A DNA stretch of 64,000 nt from Nitrospirota bacterium (GCA_016213935.1 JACQZG010000045.1:18801-82800), one strand, 5' to 3'; shown: positions 1 to 9,254, counted from the first letter of the stretch. The notes: generated by a model not told the origin, from the letters alone. Made by a program: numbers and translations.

Positions 1-1023
1 GAGGTTCATTATCTCTCCGGCAAGCTTCTTTTCATACTCCTCAAGCATCTTCGCCTTTGCCGCGTCAATAATCTTCCCGTCACTGAGTCCTTTGATGAAA
101 TTCTGCGACTGCTCAAGCGCGCCTGGCGCCGAGGTCATGCCCATGACATCAAGCACAAGGGCGTCGTGTATCTGCGGGGTCAGGTAGCCGCCCTGGTTGG
201 GGGAGATATATTTCTTCCCCATCTCAAGGAGCATGGCGGGTTTGAAGATATCGTAGATGAGCTTTATATTGAGGGACATGGCATTGCTCACCAGGTTCAT
301 AAAATCAAAATTATCAACGCACGCGGCAATGTACCTGCCCATGTATTCCTCTCCCCAGAACGTCGCCTTCCATCCGAGGTTGCGCTGTTCAACGCGCACT
401 GTTTTGCGCAGGCTGTCGTATCTCAGCTTCATCTGCTCAATTTCAGCCTTGAGCGCCTGCACCTCCTCTTCATTGTCCGGCTTTTCAATGGCTACTTTTT
501 TGCGGGCAAGGATATTGATATAATGGTCATGCAGCGAAGCGTACTGGCGGTTGATCTCCTGCCAGTTAGGGCCAAAAAGCTCGTCGTCAGAAGCGCCGAA
601 AAGCCATGTGGAAGCGTCAGAGATAGCGCCGCCGAGGGTGTTCATCACCTCGCTTGCGGCGTCAACAGAGGTTATAAATGAACCTATCAGCGTGTTGATA
701 AGGATCATGGAATACGAACCGGCTCTTTCTGCCTGATTTATCGCTGATTCCATCTTCCTCAGTTCGGCGAAATTATCATATGCTTCATCCCTGAGGCGGT
801 TGTAGTTATCCTGTGTCTTTGAATTCGGGGATGCCTTCCATGCCTTCATAGCGTCACGTGCGTCTCTGGCGCTCTGAAGCGTGCGCTCACGGAACATGTC
901 AACAGAGGCACGCAGTCCGTCCAGTTCATCGGCAGACGCGTGAGGGGCAAGCAGGAATGATATGATTACGACGCAGATAAAGATACAGATTCCTGCCTTA
1001 TATCCGTACCGCGCCGCAGTCAT
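1..1023 (-). CDS. Exported helical protein of unknown function, C-terminus beyond window
   Basis: An open minus-strand frame runs from an ATG at 1023 to the window edge without a stop (341 codons), so the C-terminus is missing. Residues 1 to about 31 form a signal peptide: basic MTAARYGYK, a hydrophobic core, then an A-rich cleavage region ending in HASA. The rest is charged and mostly helical, with coiled-coil-like stretches rich in E, K and R, and an invariant-looking W/G segment near residue 235. I do not recognise the family. It is the last of three same-strand genes for exported proteins (44 bases after the preceding stop), suggesting an envelope-located operon. No strong ribosome-binding site precedes the ATG, so the exact start is less certain than the frame. 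Confidence 0.7.
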   Translation of the reverse strand, partial: MTAARYGYKAGICIFICVVIISFLLAPHASADELDGLRASVDMFRERTLQSARDARDAMKAWKASPNSKTQDNYNRLRDEAYDNFAELRKMESAINQAERAGSYSMILINTLIGSFITSVDAASEVMNTLGGAISDASTWLFGASDDELFGPNWQEINRQYASLHDHYINILARKKVAIEKPDNEEEVQALKAEIEQMKLRYDSLRKTVRVEQRNLGWKATFWGEEYMGRYIAACVDNFDFMNLVSNAMSLNIKLIYDIFKPAMLLEMGKKYISPNQGGYLTPQIHDALVLDVMGMTSAPGALEQSQNFIKGLSDGKIIDAAKAKMLEEYEKKLAGEIMNL

Positions 1024-1067
1024 GATGATATGATAAAAACCTTTTGAAATTCTAAGCACCTAAGCTG

Positions 1068-2423
1068 CTAAAAATTCCTTGAGCCGTCCGGCTGGTATTT
1101 ATACTCAAGCACGATTGACGACGGAGTTGTGCATAAAATACCCGGAAGAAAAGTGCTTGATGATACCCTTATCAGGGCGTATTTGCCGTCGGTTAAATAT
1201 AATGCGTATATCTCATCTTCCACTATATCGGTATCGTCCGCAGAGCTGTAACCCGACTGGTCCGGGACCTCTGTGATGCTGTCAATTGAGCCTGAGCCGA
1301 GATCGCTCCATTTCACCCCGGATTTGAAGATTATCATGGGATCGGGAAAGGCGCACTTGGGACCGACATCTCCTGCCACAGGATTAAGGCCTGCTTCAGC
1401 CTGTGTCCCTCCGGTTGAGACTGTGAGAGTATCAAAATCAACCGGGAAGACGCCTCTCTGAGTGAGCGTCACTGACCCGGATTCCACCTCTGACCCTCCT
1501 CCCGTATCCTCGCCGTTTATAAAGGCTATCGCGTCGTTAAACGGCATCGTCTCGGCATTGCCGCTCTCGTCAAGCACAAGGATGGACTCATTCGTGGCGC
1601 TCTGCACAGTGCCTGTAGCAACATTGGCCGCATCGCTCAGCCCGAATATAAGCGGGTTTTTCATGCTGTAAACTTTTACGCTTCCGAGCTGAAATACGAA
1701 TTCAGTCACGCCCCTGTCAGTGTAGTTCATTCCGTCCCTTGCCGAAATTACCGACCTGTTAAAATTCAGTGAAACAAAGATCATGCCTTTTGCGCCTGAA
1801 GCCACATTGTTCAGCGAATACCTGAGGTCGATATTGTCAAATGCGCTGAAATCCTTCCTTATCGCACGGTCAAGATTTGTCGCGTCTCCGGCGAAATCCT
1901 CGCTGACAAATGACATGAACCTTCCGGCATCCTCATTTCTGTACGCTTCTATCATTTTGTCAAGGGTCTCCCGAATAAGAGCCGTGATATTCTGGTCAGA
2001 AATCGCAACCTCTTTGCGGGTAGCCTCTGCGTCATTCGTCTTGCCGGCTGTGTCCGTCACTTCTACGAGAATTACATATTCCTTGCCCTGCTCCGGCCTG
2101 AAGATATATTCAAACGCGCCGTTATCGGAAAATTTAGCGTCCTCCCATTTCTCCTTGTTGTTGGTCGTTACCCTGACAGCTCCGATCTTTCCCTTTTTGG
2201 CGGATGCCTTGCCGTTAATGACTATCATCCCGTCAGGAAGCGTCTCCTTGTAGATGACAATCTTCGGCCCGCCCTCTTCAAATGAAACTTTATTGATATA
2301 GAGATAATTTATTGAGACTTCTTCGTTAGACTGGCCGAATATCCACCACTTCGCATCGGCAATGGATGAAATCATGAATGTCATCAGGACTGCCGCGATT
2401 ATATATACTTTTGCATTTTTCAT
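1068..2423 (-). CDS. Exported beta-rich protein of unknown function
   Basis: The start is placed at the sixth codon of the longest frame (ATG at 2423) because GGAGG lies 8 bases upstream of it; the longer start at 2438 overlaps the preceding stop (TAATG). The product (about 451 residues) begins with a signal peptide ending near SSIADA. It is followed by a short beta-rich region resembling a bacterial Ig/fibronectin-like fold (about 60-140, with the phrase EVTDTAGKTN), then a helical NTF2-like stretch (about 150-260, 'MIEAYRNEDAGRFMSFV') and a Gly/Ser/Thr-rich C-terminal region. The Ig-like and NTF2-like readings are impressions. The gene follows the outer-membrane barrel gene with a one-base overlap, so the two are probably translationally coupled. 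Confidence 0.75.
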   Translation of the reverse strand: MKNAKVYIIAAVLMTFMISSIADAKWWIFGQSNEEVSINYLYINKVSFEEGGPKIVIYKETLPDGMIVINGKASAKKGKIGAVRVTTNNKEKWEDAKFSDNGAFEYIFRPEQGKEYVILVEVTDTAGKTNDAEATRKEVAISDQNITALIRETLDKMIEAYRNEDAGRFMSFVSEDFAGDATNLDRAIRKDFSAFDNIDLRYSLNNVASGAKGMIFVSLNFNRSVISARDGMNYTDRGVTEFVFQLGSVKVYSMKNPLIFGLSDAANVATGTVQSATNESILVLDESGNAETMPFNDAIAFINGEDTGGGSEVESGSVTLTQRGVFPVDFDTLTVSTGGTQAEAGLNPVAGDVGPKCAFPDPMIIFKSGVKWSDLGSGSIDSITEVPDQSGYSSADDTDIVEDEIYALYLTDGKYALIRVSSSTFLPGILCTTPSSIVLEYKYQPDGSRNF

Positions 2424-2437
2424 TTTGTCATCCTCCA

Positions 2438-4066
2438 TTATAGCTGAATATTAATGCCGGCCGTGACGCTCGTCTCCCTGAAGTCGCGCGTCCCCGTCGT
2501 ATATGTGAAGTCGTTTACATAACCCCTCAGAAAGAGCATTCCGTAATTCAGGCTCGAAAGAAAGGCCGGCCTGTAATATATGCTCAGGTTCGCGAAGAGC
2601 TTGGATGAGTCGTCAGCGCCCGGGGCCTCCTTCTCAAGCTTATTCTGCCCGACCTTCATGTTAGATGTTATCTTCAGGTCAGGTACGTCAAGGCCGAGCC
2701 CTGCCGAATATTCATAAATAACGTCTGAATCGTCTGAGAGTTCTTCATGCGCCGACCAGCCGCCGAGATATAGAGACGGCTTTAAAATGAACCTCCCTGA
2801 AGTATGCCTGGAGTTGAGCGCGAGATTGTATGTGAACTCCTCTCTGTCTGATACATCCTTTGAATCATATGAGGTGTAACCGAGATTAGCGTCAGAGTCG
2901 AATATGCCGAACCTGTCCCGGTAGTTTACGGTCACTATATTATCGGTCTTTACGTTATCGCCGTTCTTCTCGCTTATATCCAGTTTATAGGCAAAGTCTC
3001 CGACCGCGTACTGGCGGTTAAGGATATTCTTAACAGTCACGCCTATCTCGGGCTTGTAATGGTCTGTCCTTCCGCCGCTCTTCTGCCCATCAAGATTGTC
3101 GCGATACCAGAGAAAGCCGGTCTTATAGCCCACCATCTTGCTATGTTTATATCTCCAGTTCGCCTTGAACTTCTCCCTGTCTGCCGTAGCTGATCCTAAA
3201 AAGGTGACAAAATCAGGCGCCACCCTCTCATACTCAAGCGCAACCCTGCTCGGGCCGCCGTCGCCGACAGCCTCAGCCTTCCATGCGTATCCGTGGCTCG
3301 ACATATATTCGGAGCCTTCCTGAGCCGACGTGTCAGTGCTGTTAAAGGCCGCCTCCGCCTTCAGTGTCAGGCCGGGTATGGGTTTGTACTCAGCGTCCAC
3401 CTCATAAATCGTATTGTCTGACAGAGGGTCGCTGCTGATGAGCCTGTTGTCATCCTCAGACCTTACTGCGCTCGCTCCGGCTGAGAATTCAGAGGTAAAA
3501 TCATATCTTATCCTCCCGCCATATGCCGTACGCTCTATCGTCTTTGTGTCATCATCCCTCCAGACATTGTCCCATCTCGGATAAGCGAGGCCGTAAACCA
3601 GCGTTATCTGCGGAGTGTTTGAAGTTTCATTGTAGAACCTGTATGACGCGCCTTTCAATGCGGTTGTAAGCGAGTATTGTGAGAATGATTCAAACGTGTC
3701 CCCGGCATTAAGCGTGTTGATCTTGTCAGTAAGCTTGAGCAAGAAGTTGGTAAGAGACAGCGTCTTTACGTCGTTTCTCTCGTCATCAGTCGCCTTGCTT
3801 CCGACATTGAATGTGTAATCAAAACTGCTCACCGTCCCGCTTCCGTTTATGCCTAAAATGTTAAGGTACCTCGTCCCTTCAGTAAGAGACGAACTCGCGC
3901 TGCCCGGGCCGGAAATATCATTAAAGGTAAAAGAAAGCTCATCCGAAAGGTGAATCTCATTTTCGGCAAAAGCTCTTCCGGCTCCCGCGGAAAAGATAAG
4001 CGGGAAAATCAAAATCGCGAAAACTAAAAAGAGCGTCTTCATCTTTTGATGCTTCGGGTCTTCCAT
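2438..4066 (-). CDS. Outer-membrane beta-barrel protein
   Basis: This 542-residue protein has an AGGAGG ribosome site 9 bases before its ATG and a signal peptide ending near AGRAFA. From about residue 40 it shows repeated short amphipathic strands with alternating hydrophobic residues and aromatic girdles (e.g. ITLVYGLAYPRWDNVWR, RIRYDFTSEFSAGASAVRS) separated by Asp/Asn/Ser-rich turns. This pattern is typical of large outer-membrane barrels with 16 or more strands. The terminal residue is Leu, not the usual Phe, but the last strand (SVTAGINIQL) keeps the beta-signal pattern. It is first in an operon with two further exported proteins. Whether it is a porin, a transporter or a structural barrel cannot be told from sequence alone. 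Confidence 0.75.
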   Translation of the reverse strand: MEDPKHQKMKTLFLVFAILIFPLIFSAGAGRAFAENEIHLSDELSFTFNDISGPGSASSSLTEGTRYLNILGINGSGTVSSFDYTFNVGSKATDDERNDVKTLSLTNFLLKLTDKINTLNAGDTFESFSQYSLTTALKGASYRFYNETSNTPQITLVYGLAYPRWDNVWRDDDTKTIERTAYGGRIRYDFTSEFSAGASAVRSEDDNRLISSDPLSDNTIYEVDAEYKPIPGLTLKAEAAFNSTDTSAQEGSEYMSSHGYAWKAEAVGDGGPSRVALEYERVAPDFVTFLGSATADREKFKANWRYKHSKMVGYKTGFLWYRDNLDGQKSGGRTDHYKPEIGVTVKNILNRQYAVGDFAYKLDISEKNGDNVKTDNIVTVNYRDRFGIFDSDANLGYTSYDSKDVSDREEFTYNLALNSRHTSGRFILKPSLYLGGWSAHEELSDDSDVIYEYSAGLGLDVPDLKITSNMKVGQNKLEKEAPGADDSSKLFANLSIYYRPAFLSSLNYGMLFLRGYVNDFTYTTGTRDFRETSVTAGINIQL

Positions 4067-4320
4067 TTTCTAAATCCTCCTAATATAGATTGAACTTTAT
4101 ATTTTGTATAACAGAACAAGTATTGCCACCAGATATTCTTGCCTGACACCCTGAGTATTTCACGGCTTTTTTGTAAACTGCTAACGGATTGGAACTATTT
4201 TCTGAGGCGCGTTTCCTGAAACCTTAACTATTTTACAGGAAACAAGAAGATATTTCATCATGGAAACAGAGTTGCCCCCTTTGACAATATCTTTTGATAT
4301 CAATAAGATAAAACATCGCC

Positions 4321-5694
4321 ATGAAGATAGAACTCATCGATACACACTGCCATCTCGACATGGAGCCCTTTGACAGCGACAGGGATGAAGTTGTCAGGCG
4401 GGCCATAGAAAACGGCATTGAATACATCATTAACATCAGCTCTGACAGGGAGGGCAACATAAAATGCCTTGAGATGTCGGAACGCTTCACGAATGTCTAT
4501 TCAACAATCGGCATACACCCGCATGACGCAAAAACGCTCGATGAAAATCTCTTTAATGAATTGAAGGAGTGGGTTAAAAAGCCGAAGGTAGTCGCGATCG
4601 GAGAGATAGGGCTTGATTATCATTACATGCACTCTACGAAAGACGCTCAGACAGGCGCGTTCATAAAGCAGTTAGCCCTTGCGCGGGAACTTTCTCTTCC
4701 TGTCATTGTGCACAGCAGGGAAGCTGGTGAAGAGACCCTTAAGATTCTTAAACAAAGCGCGGCCGGCCTCTCAGGAGTAATGCACTGCTTTTCCGGAGAC
4801 GCTGTTATGGCGAAAAATGTTATCGATATGGGTTTCTATATCTCTATAGCAGGGCCTGTCACTTTCAAGAAAGCGGATTTGCTTAAAGAGGTTGTCAGGA
4901 TCATCCCTGACGAGCGGCTCCTTATCGAGACCGACGCCCCGTTTCTTAGCCCTGTGCCCATGAGGGGAAAGCGCAATGAGCCTGCTTATGTACGATACAC
5001 GGCAGAGGCAATCGCTGAGATCAGATCTGTCACGCTTGAGGATATAGCGAGAATCACGACGCTGAACGCGAAGAGGCTCTTTAAAATAGGCGATATGCCT
5101 GAAAGGGGCGTGATAGCGTATCTGATAAGAGACTCCCTCTATCTTAATATCACAAACAGATGCACAAACAGGTGCGGCTTCTGCGTAAAGTTTCATACGA
5201 ACTGCGTCAAAGGGCATAACCTCCATCTCGAAAAAGAGCCGTCAGTTGAAGAGATAATCAGCGCGATCGGAAACCCGCTGTTTTATAAAGAGGTCGTCTT
5301 CTGCGGGCTCGGCGAGCCGCTTCTCAGACTGGATGCCGTAAAAGAGGTGTCAAAATGGCTTAAGGGTAAAGGGGCAAAGGTTCGAGTCAATACAAACGGC
5401 CACGGCAATCTCATACACGGAAGAAACATTCTGCCGGAACTGAAAGGGCTTGTCGACAGCATATCAATAAGCCTTGACGCCGAAGATAAGGAGAAGTATG
5501 AGAAGATATGCAGGCCTCAATTCAAGGAATCCTTTGAGGGTTTGATCTCATTTATCAGAGAGGCGAAGAAATACATCCCCGAAGTTAATGTCACTGTCGT
5601 CAGAATCCCTGAAATAGATATCGGGAAGTGCAAGAAGATCGCGGATGATTTAGGAGTGGGGCTGAGAATTCGAAGCTTCAATGTCGTGGGGTAA
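4321..5694 (+). CDS. TatD-family metal-dependent hydrolase fused to a radical-SAM domain
   Basis: Residues 1 to about 260 are a TatD-type DNase/hydrolase: the metal-binding start IDTHCHLD (H9, H11), GEIGLDYHY, PVIVHSREA, MHCFSG and ETDAPFL motifs are all present. Residues about 265-457 are a radical-SAM domain with the 4Fe-4S motif CX3CX2C at C281, C285 and C288, then FCGLGEPLLR as the SAM-contacting strand. The second half matches the known small radical-SAM family found next to tatD genes (TatD-linked rSAM). Here both are one polypeptide without a stop between them. TatD proteins act as 3'-5' exonucleases or quality-control hydrolases; the radical-SAM substrate is unknown. The gene appears monocistronic, with a divergent neighbour upstream and a convergent one downstream. 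Confidence 0.92.
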   Translation: MKIELIDTHCHLDMEPFDSDRDEVVRRAIENGIEYIINISSDREGNIKCLEMSERFTNVYSTIGIHPHDAKTLDENLFNELKEWVKKPKVVAIGEIGLDYHYMHSTKDAQTGAFIKQLALARELSLPVIVHSREAGEETLKILKQSAAGLSGVMHCFSGDAVMAKNVIDMGFYISIAGPVTFKKADLLKEVVRIIPDERLLIETDAPFLSPVPMRGKRNEPAYVRYTAEAIAEIRSVTLEDIARITTLNAKRLFKIGDMPERGVIAYLIRDSLYLNITNRCTNRCGFCVKFHTNCVKGHNLHLEKEPSVEEIISAIGNPLFYKEVVFCGLGEPLLRLDAVKEVSKWLKGKGAKVRVNTNGHGNLIHGRNILPELKGLVDSISISLDAEDKEKYEKICRPQFKESFEGLISFIREAKKYIPEVNVTVVRIPEIDIGKCKKIADDLGVGLRIRSFNVVG

Positions 5695-5791
5695 AAAAAC
5701 GGTCTTGGTTTTGGTCTTGCGCTAAATATTTTCAATCAGGGCAGAGCCTAATCCTTTAAATATGAGGTTACCGCAAAGTCTTTTATGTCCA

Positions 5792-6211
5792 TCAGGGAAT
5801 GTCTTCGATCCAGAGGATGTGTTTTTTGAATGTGGTTTGCTTTAATGCATTGTAAAGTTTGAGATCGGCAGTGACCAGCCGACAATCTTTATTTACGGCA
5901 AGGGCAACATAGAGACTATCGTAGAAAGAGCGTTTTGTGCGGCATGCAATATCAAACGCCTCCACCGCAAGCTGGGACGTGTCCCAGACTTTTATGGAAA
6001 GCGCCTGCAATTCTTTCAAAATGGTAACAGCCTTGCCATGAGTACACTCAGAGCGCAGGACATATTTCCATAAGATATTGCCTGTTTCCGCAAACAGGAG
6101 GTCAGGGCAGTGAAGTGACACAGCGAGATGAGGCAGCCGTGCTGCATGAATGCTATGCTCTTCAGGAAGATACCATTTTATTGCAACACTGGCATCAATT
6201 ACATATTCCAT
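5792..6211 (-). CDS. VapC-type PIN-domain toxin
   Basis: This 139-residue PIN-domain ribonuclease has the acidic residues expected for metal binding: D6 in YVIDASVAIKWY, E42 in LLFAETGN, D98 in SFYDSLYVALA and D116 in LVTADLKL. Length and motif order are typical of VapC/FitB toxins, which cleave structured RNA and are held inactive by a cognate antitoxin. It starts two bases after the stop of a ribbon-helix-helix antitoxin gene, the standard order for such pairs. All catalytic residues are intact, so the toxin is probably functional. Confidence 0.9.
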   Translation of the reverse strand: MEYVIDASVAIKWYLPEEHSIHAARLPHLAVSLHCPDLLFAETGNILWKYVLRSECTHGKAVTILKELQALSIKVWDTSQLAVEAFDIACRTKRSFYDSLYVALAVNKDCRLVTADLKLYNALKQTTFKKHILWIEDIP

Positions 6212-6213
6212 TA

Positions 6214-6444
6214 TCAGTCCCGGTCCTCGCGTATCAACTTAACGCTGTCTGAAAACTTTTTGTCTCCAAAACTCTCCCTTATCTTTTTCGCCCGTTTCAT
6301 CGCTTCTCCCCATGTAACCGACTGCGCGGCCTCTTCCAGAATGGACTTGGCCTCGCCCTGAAGCGAACGCTTATGCTGTTTGGCCCGGTCCTTAAGTCGT
6401 TTGATGGTTTCGGGTTCAATGTCCCTTACAAGTATTTGTGCCAT
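6214..6444 (-). CDS. FitA/VapB-like ribbon-helix-helix antitoxin
   Basis: This small protein (76 residues) starts with the short strand AQILVRDIEPETIKRLKDRA followed by a helix carrying SLQGEAKSILEEA, the pattern of FitA-like Arc/MetJ-fold antitoxins. The C-terminal part, rich in charged residues, would wrap around and inhibit the toxin. It lies directly upstream of the PIN-domain toxin gene on the same strand, so the pair should be co-transcribed and autorepressed. A GGAGG-type site lies about 6-10 bases before the ATG. Confidence 0.88.
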   Translation of the reverse strand: MAQILVRDIEPETIKRLKDRAKQHKRSLQGEAKSILEEAAQSVTWGEAMKRAKKIRESFGDKKFSDSVKLIREDRD

Positions 6445-6528
6445 TGCTTGCCTCCTTATTAATTAGTGATAGCATTATGATAGCAAATTGGCTTGCCTGG
6501 TGCAACTCTATTCAGCACATGGCATTGG

Positions 6529-6879
6529 TTATCTCTTGTTGTACTTAACAGCGTTGTCTTTGGAGAGGTCTACCGGGTATTTCTTTTCATTAAGGGCGAT
6601 TTTGGCGAGGACTTCTTTTTCGATGTCAATGTTTAATTTATCGGCAAGGCGGACGAGGTAAATAAAGACATCTGCTATCTCTTCTTTCGCCTGAGCGAAC
6701 TCCTTTTCAGAATTGACAATACCCTTTGACTGTTCTTCTGTCAGCCACTGGAAGATCTCAAGCAATTCTGCCGCCTCGGCGGCGAGGGCCATCGAGAGGT
6801 TCTTCGGGCTGTGAAACTGGTCCCAGTTTCTGTCTTCAGCGAACTTGCGGAGTTTTTGCTGGATGTCACAGAGGTTCAT
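6529..6879 (-). CDS. MazG-like nucleotide pyrophosphohydrolase
   Basis: At 116 residues this has the size of the compact MazG/RS21-C6 (dCTPase-like) all-alpha pyrophosphohydrolases. It carries the Mg-binding pattern EAAELLE (about 36-42) and EEIADVFIYLVRLAD (about 66-80), i.e. the EExxE...ExxD signature, plus FHSPKNLSMAL typical of the family. The reaction is hydrolysis of (deoxy)nucleoside triphosphates to monophosphates, which cleans damaged or surplus nucleotides. It begins 5 bases after the stop of the probable restriction endonuclease gene and is likely co-transcribed with it. MazG-type enzymes are recurrent neighbours of defence genes. The exact nucleotide preference is unknown. Confidence 0.88.
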   Translation of the reverse strand: MNLCDIQQKLRKFAEDRNWDQFHSPKNLSMALAAEAAELLEIFQWLTEEQSKGIVNSEKEFAQAKEEIADVFIYLVRLADKLNIDIEKEVLAKIALNEKKYPVDLSKDNAVKYNKR

Positions 6880-6884
6880 GGGAA

Positions 6885-8024
6885 TTACCGAACAGCTTCT
6901 GATTTGCCTTTTATTAAATCAACATTCAGTCCGCTACTTGAGGTTCCGATAAATTTATCTATCTCATCAACTGCTTCATATGAAATATACCGGACGTCCT
7001 TTTCTAATCCCAGCTTCTTAAATGCAGGCCTTTTCAGTTGCTCAAAAACCCGGTTCTTTTTTGCTAAAGGAGCAACAATAAATAATGGATAATTAATGTT
7101 TGGTGCTATTATCTTTAAATCACTGAATCTTAGAAGCCCTGAATAAATAGCAGTGGTGTGTTCTATTTCAAATGCTGCATCAATACGAAACTCCTCCTTC
7201 CAGACAACATCAATATTTTCGACATATTTAGCAGGCATATCTATTCCAGCGGAGAAAGATTTCTCAAATTCGTGGAAGTCATATTCTTTTTCTATTTTTT
7301 GTTGATCGTTTCGTGGAATCCATACTCTCGATCCAGTTTTTAATCCAAGCGATATCAGTTTCCACTGCATTTTTACATGCTCCGAAAGTTCTTTGTCCTT
7401 TAAAATATCTTCAATATCCTCTTGTTGTAATTCTAATCTAATATCTTCCTTGACTTGAAATGTTTCAAATTTCTGCTGATATGTTTCCCCCTGTTTTATT
7501 CTCTGTAGAATTGAATAGAGATCATCATATTTGTCATAGAATTCATTAAGTTTATTTTCAGATATATTAGTAAACCCTTGCGGCTTATAATTCTCTTGAT
7601 AAGCAAATAGCCTGTTGATTTCTTTAAATGGCAGTTCTATTTCGAGGGGATTAGCTATGAAATAAATCAAACTCCATACGTCAGATACATCACCTCTTAA
7701 TCCTTTCCAAAGTTCTCTTGATAGATCAGGATTAATAGTTTTTTCTGCAACCTTGCCTAACAACTTGATTGTATCACCTTCAACAATAAGCAGATCATCC
7801 CCCGTTACCATTCTTTCAAAACGTGACCTATTTGCATTTGAGTCCCTTGATCCCCAAACAGCTATAGGTTTAGATGAAAAAACATTCCTTAATTTGGTTT
7901 GTAAATTATAATCTAAATATTTTAGAATCCGTTCCTGGGGAACCTTGTTTTTAATAGTATCCTGATAATGCACCATTTGCTCATGATTCCCTGGAGCCAT
8001 ATAAAGTATAAAAATATTAACCAT
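6885..8024 (-). CDS. Probable EVE-like/PD-(D/E)xK restriction endonuclease
   Basis: A 379-residue protein with two recognisable regions. Residues about 50-130 resemble an EVE/PUA-like nucleic-acid-binding module as found in type IV restriction proteins (AVWGSRDSNANRSRF, GDDLLIVEGDTIKLLGKV, and a W-SLIYFIANP strand). Residues about 225-345 carry a putative nuclease core: D272 in ENIDVVWK and E286/E288 in AAFEIEHTTAIYSGL, spaced as in PD-(D/E)xK enzymes, followed by a conserved-looking SDLKIIAPN block and RPAFKKL. I infer recognition of modified DNA and cleavage, but the family assignment is by eye. It sits between a metallopeptidase-like gene and a MazG gene, in a region dense in toxin-antitoxin pairs. 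Confidence 0.6.
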   Translation of the reverse strand: MVNIFILYMAPGNHEQMVHYQDTIKNKVPQERILKYLDYNLQTKLRNVFSSKPIAVWGSRDSNANRSRFERMVTGDDLLIVEGDTIKLLGKVAEKTINPDLSRELWKGLRGDVSDVWSLIYFIANPLEIELPFKEINRLFAYQENYKPQGFTNISENKLNEFYDKYDDLYSILQRIKQGETYQQKFETFQVKEDIRLELQQEDIEDILKDKELSEHVKMQWKLISLGLKTGSRVWIPRNDQQKIEKEYDFHEFEKSFSAGIDMPAKYVENIDVVWKEEFRIDAAFEIEHTTAIYSGLLRFSDLKIIAPNINYPLFIVAPLAKKNRVFEQLKRPAFKKLGLEKDVRYISYEAVDEIDKFIGTSSSGLNVDLIKGKSEAVR

Positions 8025-8056
8025 GTCTGTTTTCCGATTTATCTATTCTAAACAAT

Positions 8057-9233
8057 CTATTTCCCCTTCCCAAACATCCCCTTCGCCGCTTCATACTCTT
8101 TCTTATAATTCATCCCCGTAGCCAGAAACGGATCAATAACCTGAAATGCGGAATACATATAGGCAAGTAATTGCAGGCCTGTGAATTCTTTTCCGGGGAT
8201 GCTTTCGAGGTTATATTTTTTGTCGGTTTTTGCAGGATCAATCCCCTGTCTCCCCAATATCGCTATCTCAAATCCGACTTTCTTGATCTCTTCTAAATCC
8301 TTGTCCTGAAAATACTGTAATGCGCTGAGGCAATACATGGTGACAGCCATTTGACCCACCCCCCTTTCAATTCCCCCCTTGGTAAGGGGGGACTCAGAGG
8401 GGTTGTCCTGAATATCTGAAAATCCCCCCTTGCCCCTCTTTGGCAAAGGGGGATTGAGTGGGTTACTTCCATATTCATTCTCCTCTATCAAAGAGAAGTA
8501 GTTTTCGATCTTTAATTCCTTCGCCCATTTCTGAATTAACTGATGCGCTTCAAGCTCCATATCATTCTTTTGATATTTCCGGTATTCATCATAAAAACCT
8601 TTTGCAGTCTTCATCTGCTGTTGTGATGCTTTAAAAAGATTGCTTGTCTCATATCCGTACAGATCTCTGAATTGAAAGCTGTGTGTAAGGCTCAAAATGA
8701 TATTGGCGTTTCTGATAATTGCCGGAGTGTATTCAATGATCTTTTCTCCTGTCGCTGATTTAATGTAATCCTGAAGCAGCGCGTAGAGGGAGATAAATTG
8801 AAAAGGCCGAAGTTCAGGATATGTTTTAAAGAGGAAATCTTCAATGAAAAGATCAATCGGGGCGTTATACATCTGGCTGTTCATGCCGCTGAAGAGGGAA
8901 TTGATAAAATCAGCTATTGAATTGTCATCAATCCCTTCTCTGTTCAGCTTCTGTATGACAGCTTCATTGTCTCTTATAAACCGTTCTTTCTGCTCTTTTG
9001 TTGATACAAACAGATAATTCGCGTTCTTCTTGCGGCACTGGACCGCAAAGTCGAGATGAACGAGTTCATGCATTATTAAATGAGAGATGGCGGCGAAATC
9101 TTTCTTGAATTTGACGATGTGCCTCTCGCGGTTGTAATTTTCAGCAAGCTCAAGCTTCGCCGGGGTTGTAATGGACTCGTCGGGAATGATATCTATTATT
9201 TTCCCTGAATCAACAGCGAGCTTCTGTGAATAA

Positions 9234-9254
<21 letters not shown>
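8057..9254 (-). CDS. C-terminal part of TPR/zinc-metallopeptidase-like protein, out of frame with its N-terminus
   Basis: The frame that ends at 8057 contains HELVHLDF (an HExxH zinc motif, at about 9070-9050) and remains open upstream of the nearest ATG (9073). It reads through sequence with clear protein character (e.g. IIPDESITTPAKLELAENYN, then ISHLIMHELVHLDF) to the tetranucleotide tract at 9255-9300. TPR proteins with this metallopeptidase-like block directly after the repeats are known in bacteria. The natural start is therefore the upstream TPR frame at 10058, not 9073. The two frames differ by one base across the tract: as written the full protein is not made; loss of one 4-base unit or gain of two would join them. 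Residues read from 8354-8464 come from an inserted repeat element. Target and role are unknown. Confidence 0.75.
8354..8464. repeat. Inverted-repeat element inserted in frame inside a gene
   Basis: About 110 bases are unlike their surroundings: runs of C and G (TTCCCCCCTTGGTAAGGGGGGA; TCCCCCCTTGCCCC), with outer ends that are roughly reverse complements (ACCCAC...CAATTCCCCCC versus GGGGGATTGAGTGGGT). Two internal stem-loops are visible, around 8372-8391 and 8423-8452. The element is translated without a stop as a Pro/Lys/Gly-rich insert (NPLNPPLPKRGKGGF). This motif is familiar as a translated short mobile palindromic repeat in many bacterial genomes. It encodes no protein of its own and would need a helper enzyme to move. 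Confidence 0.8.
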
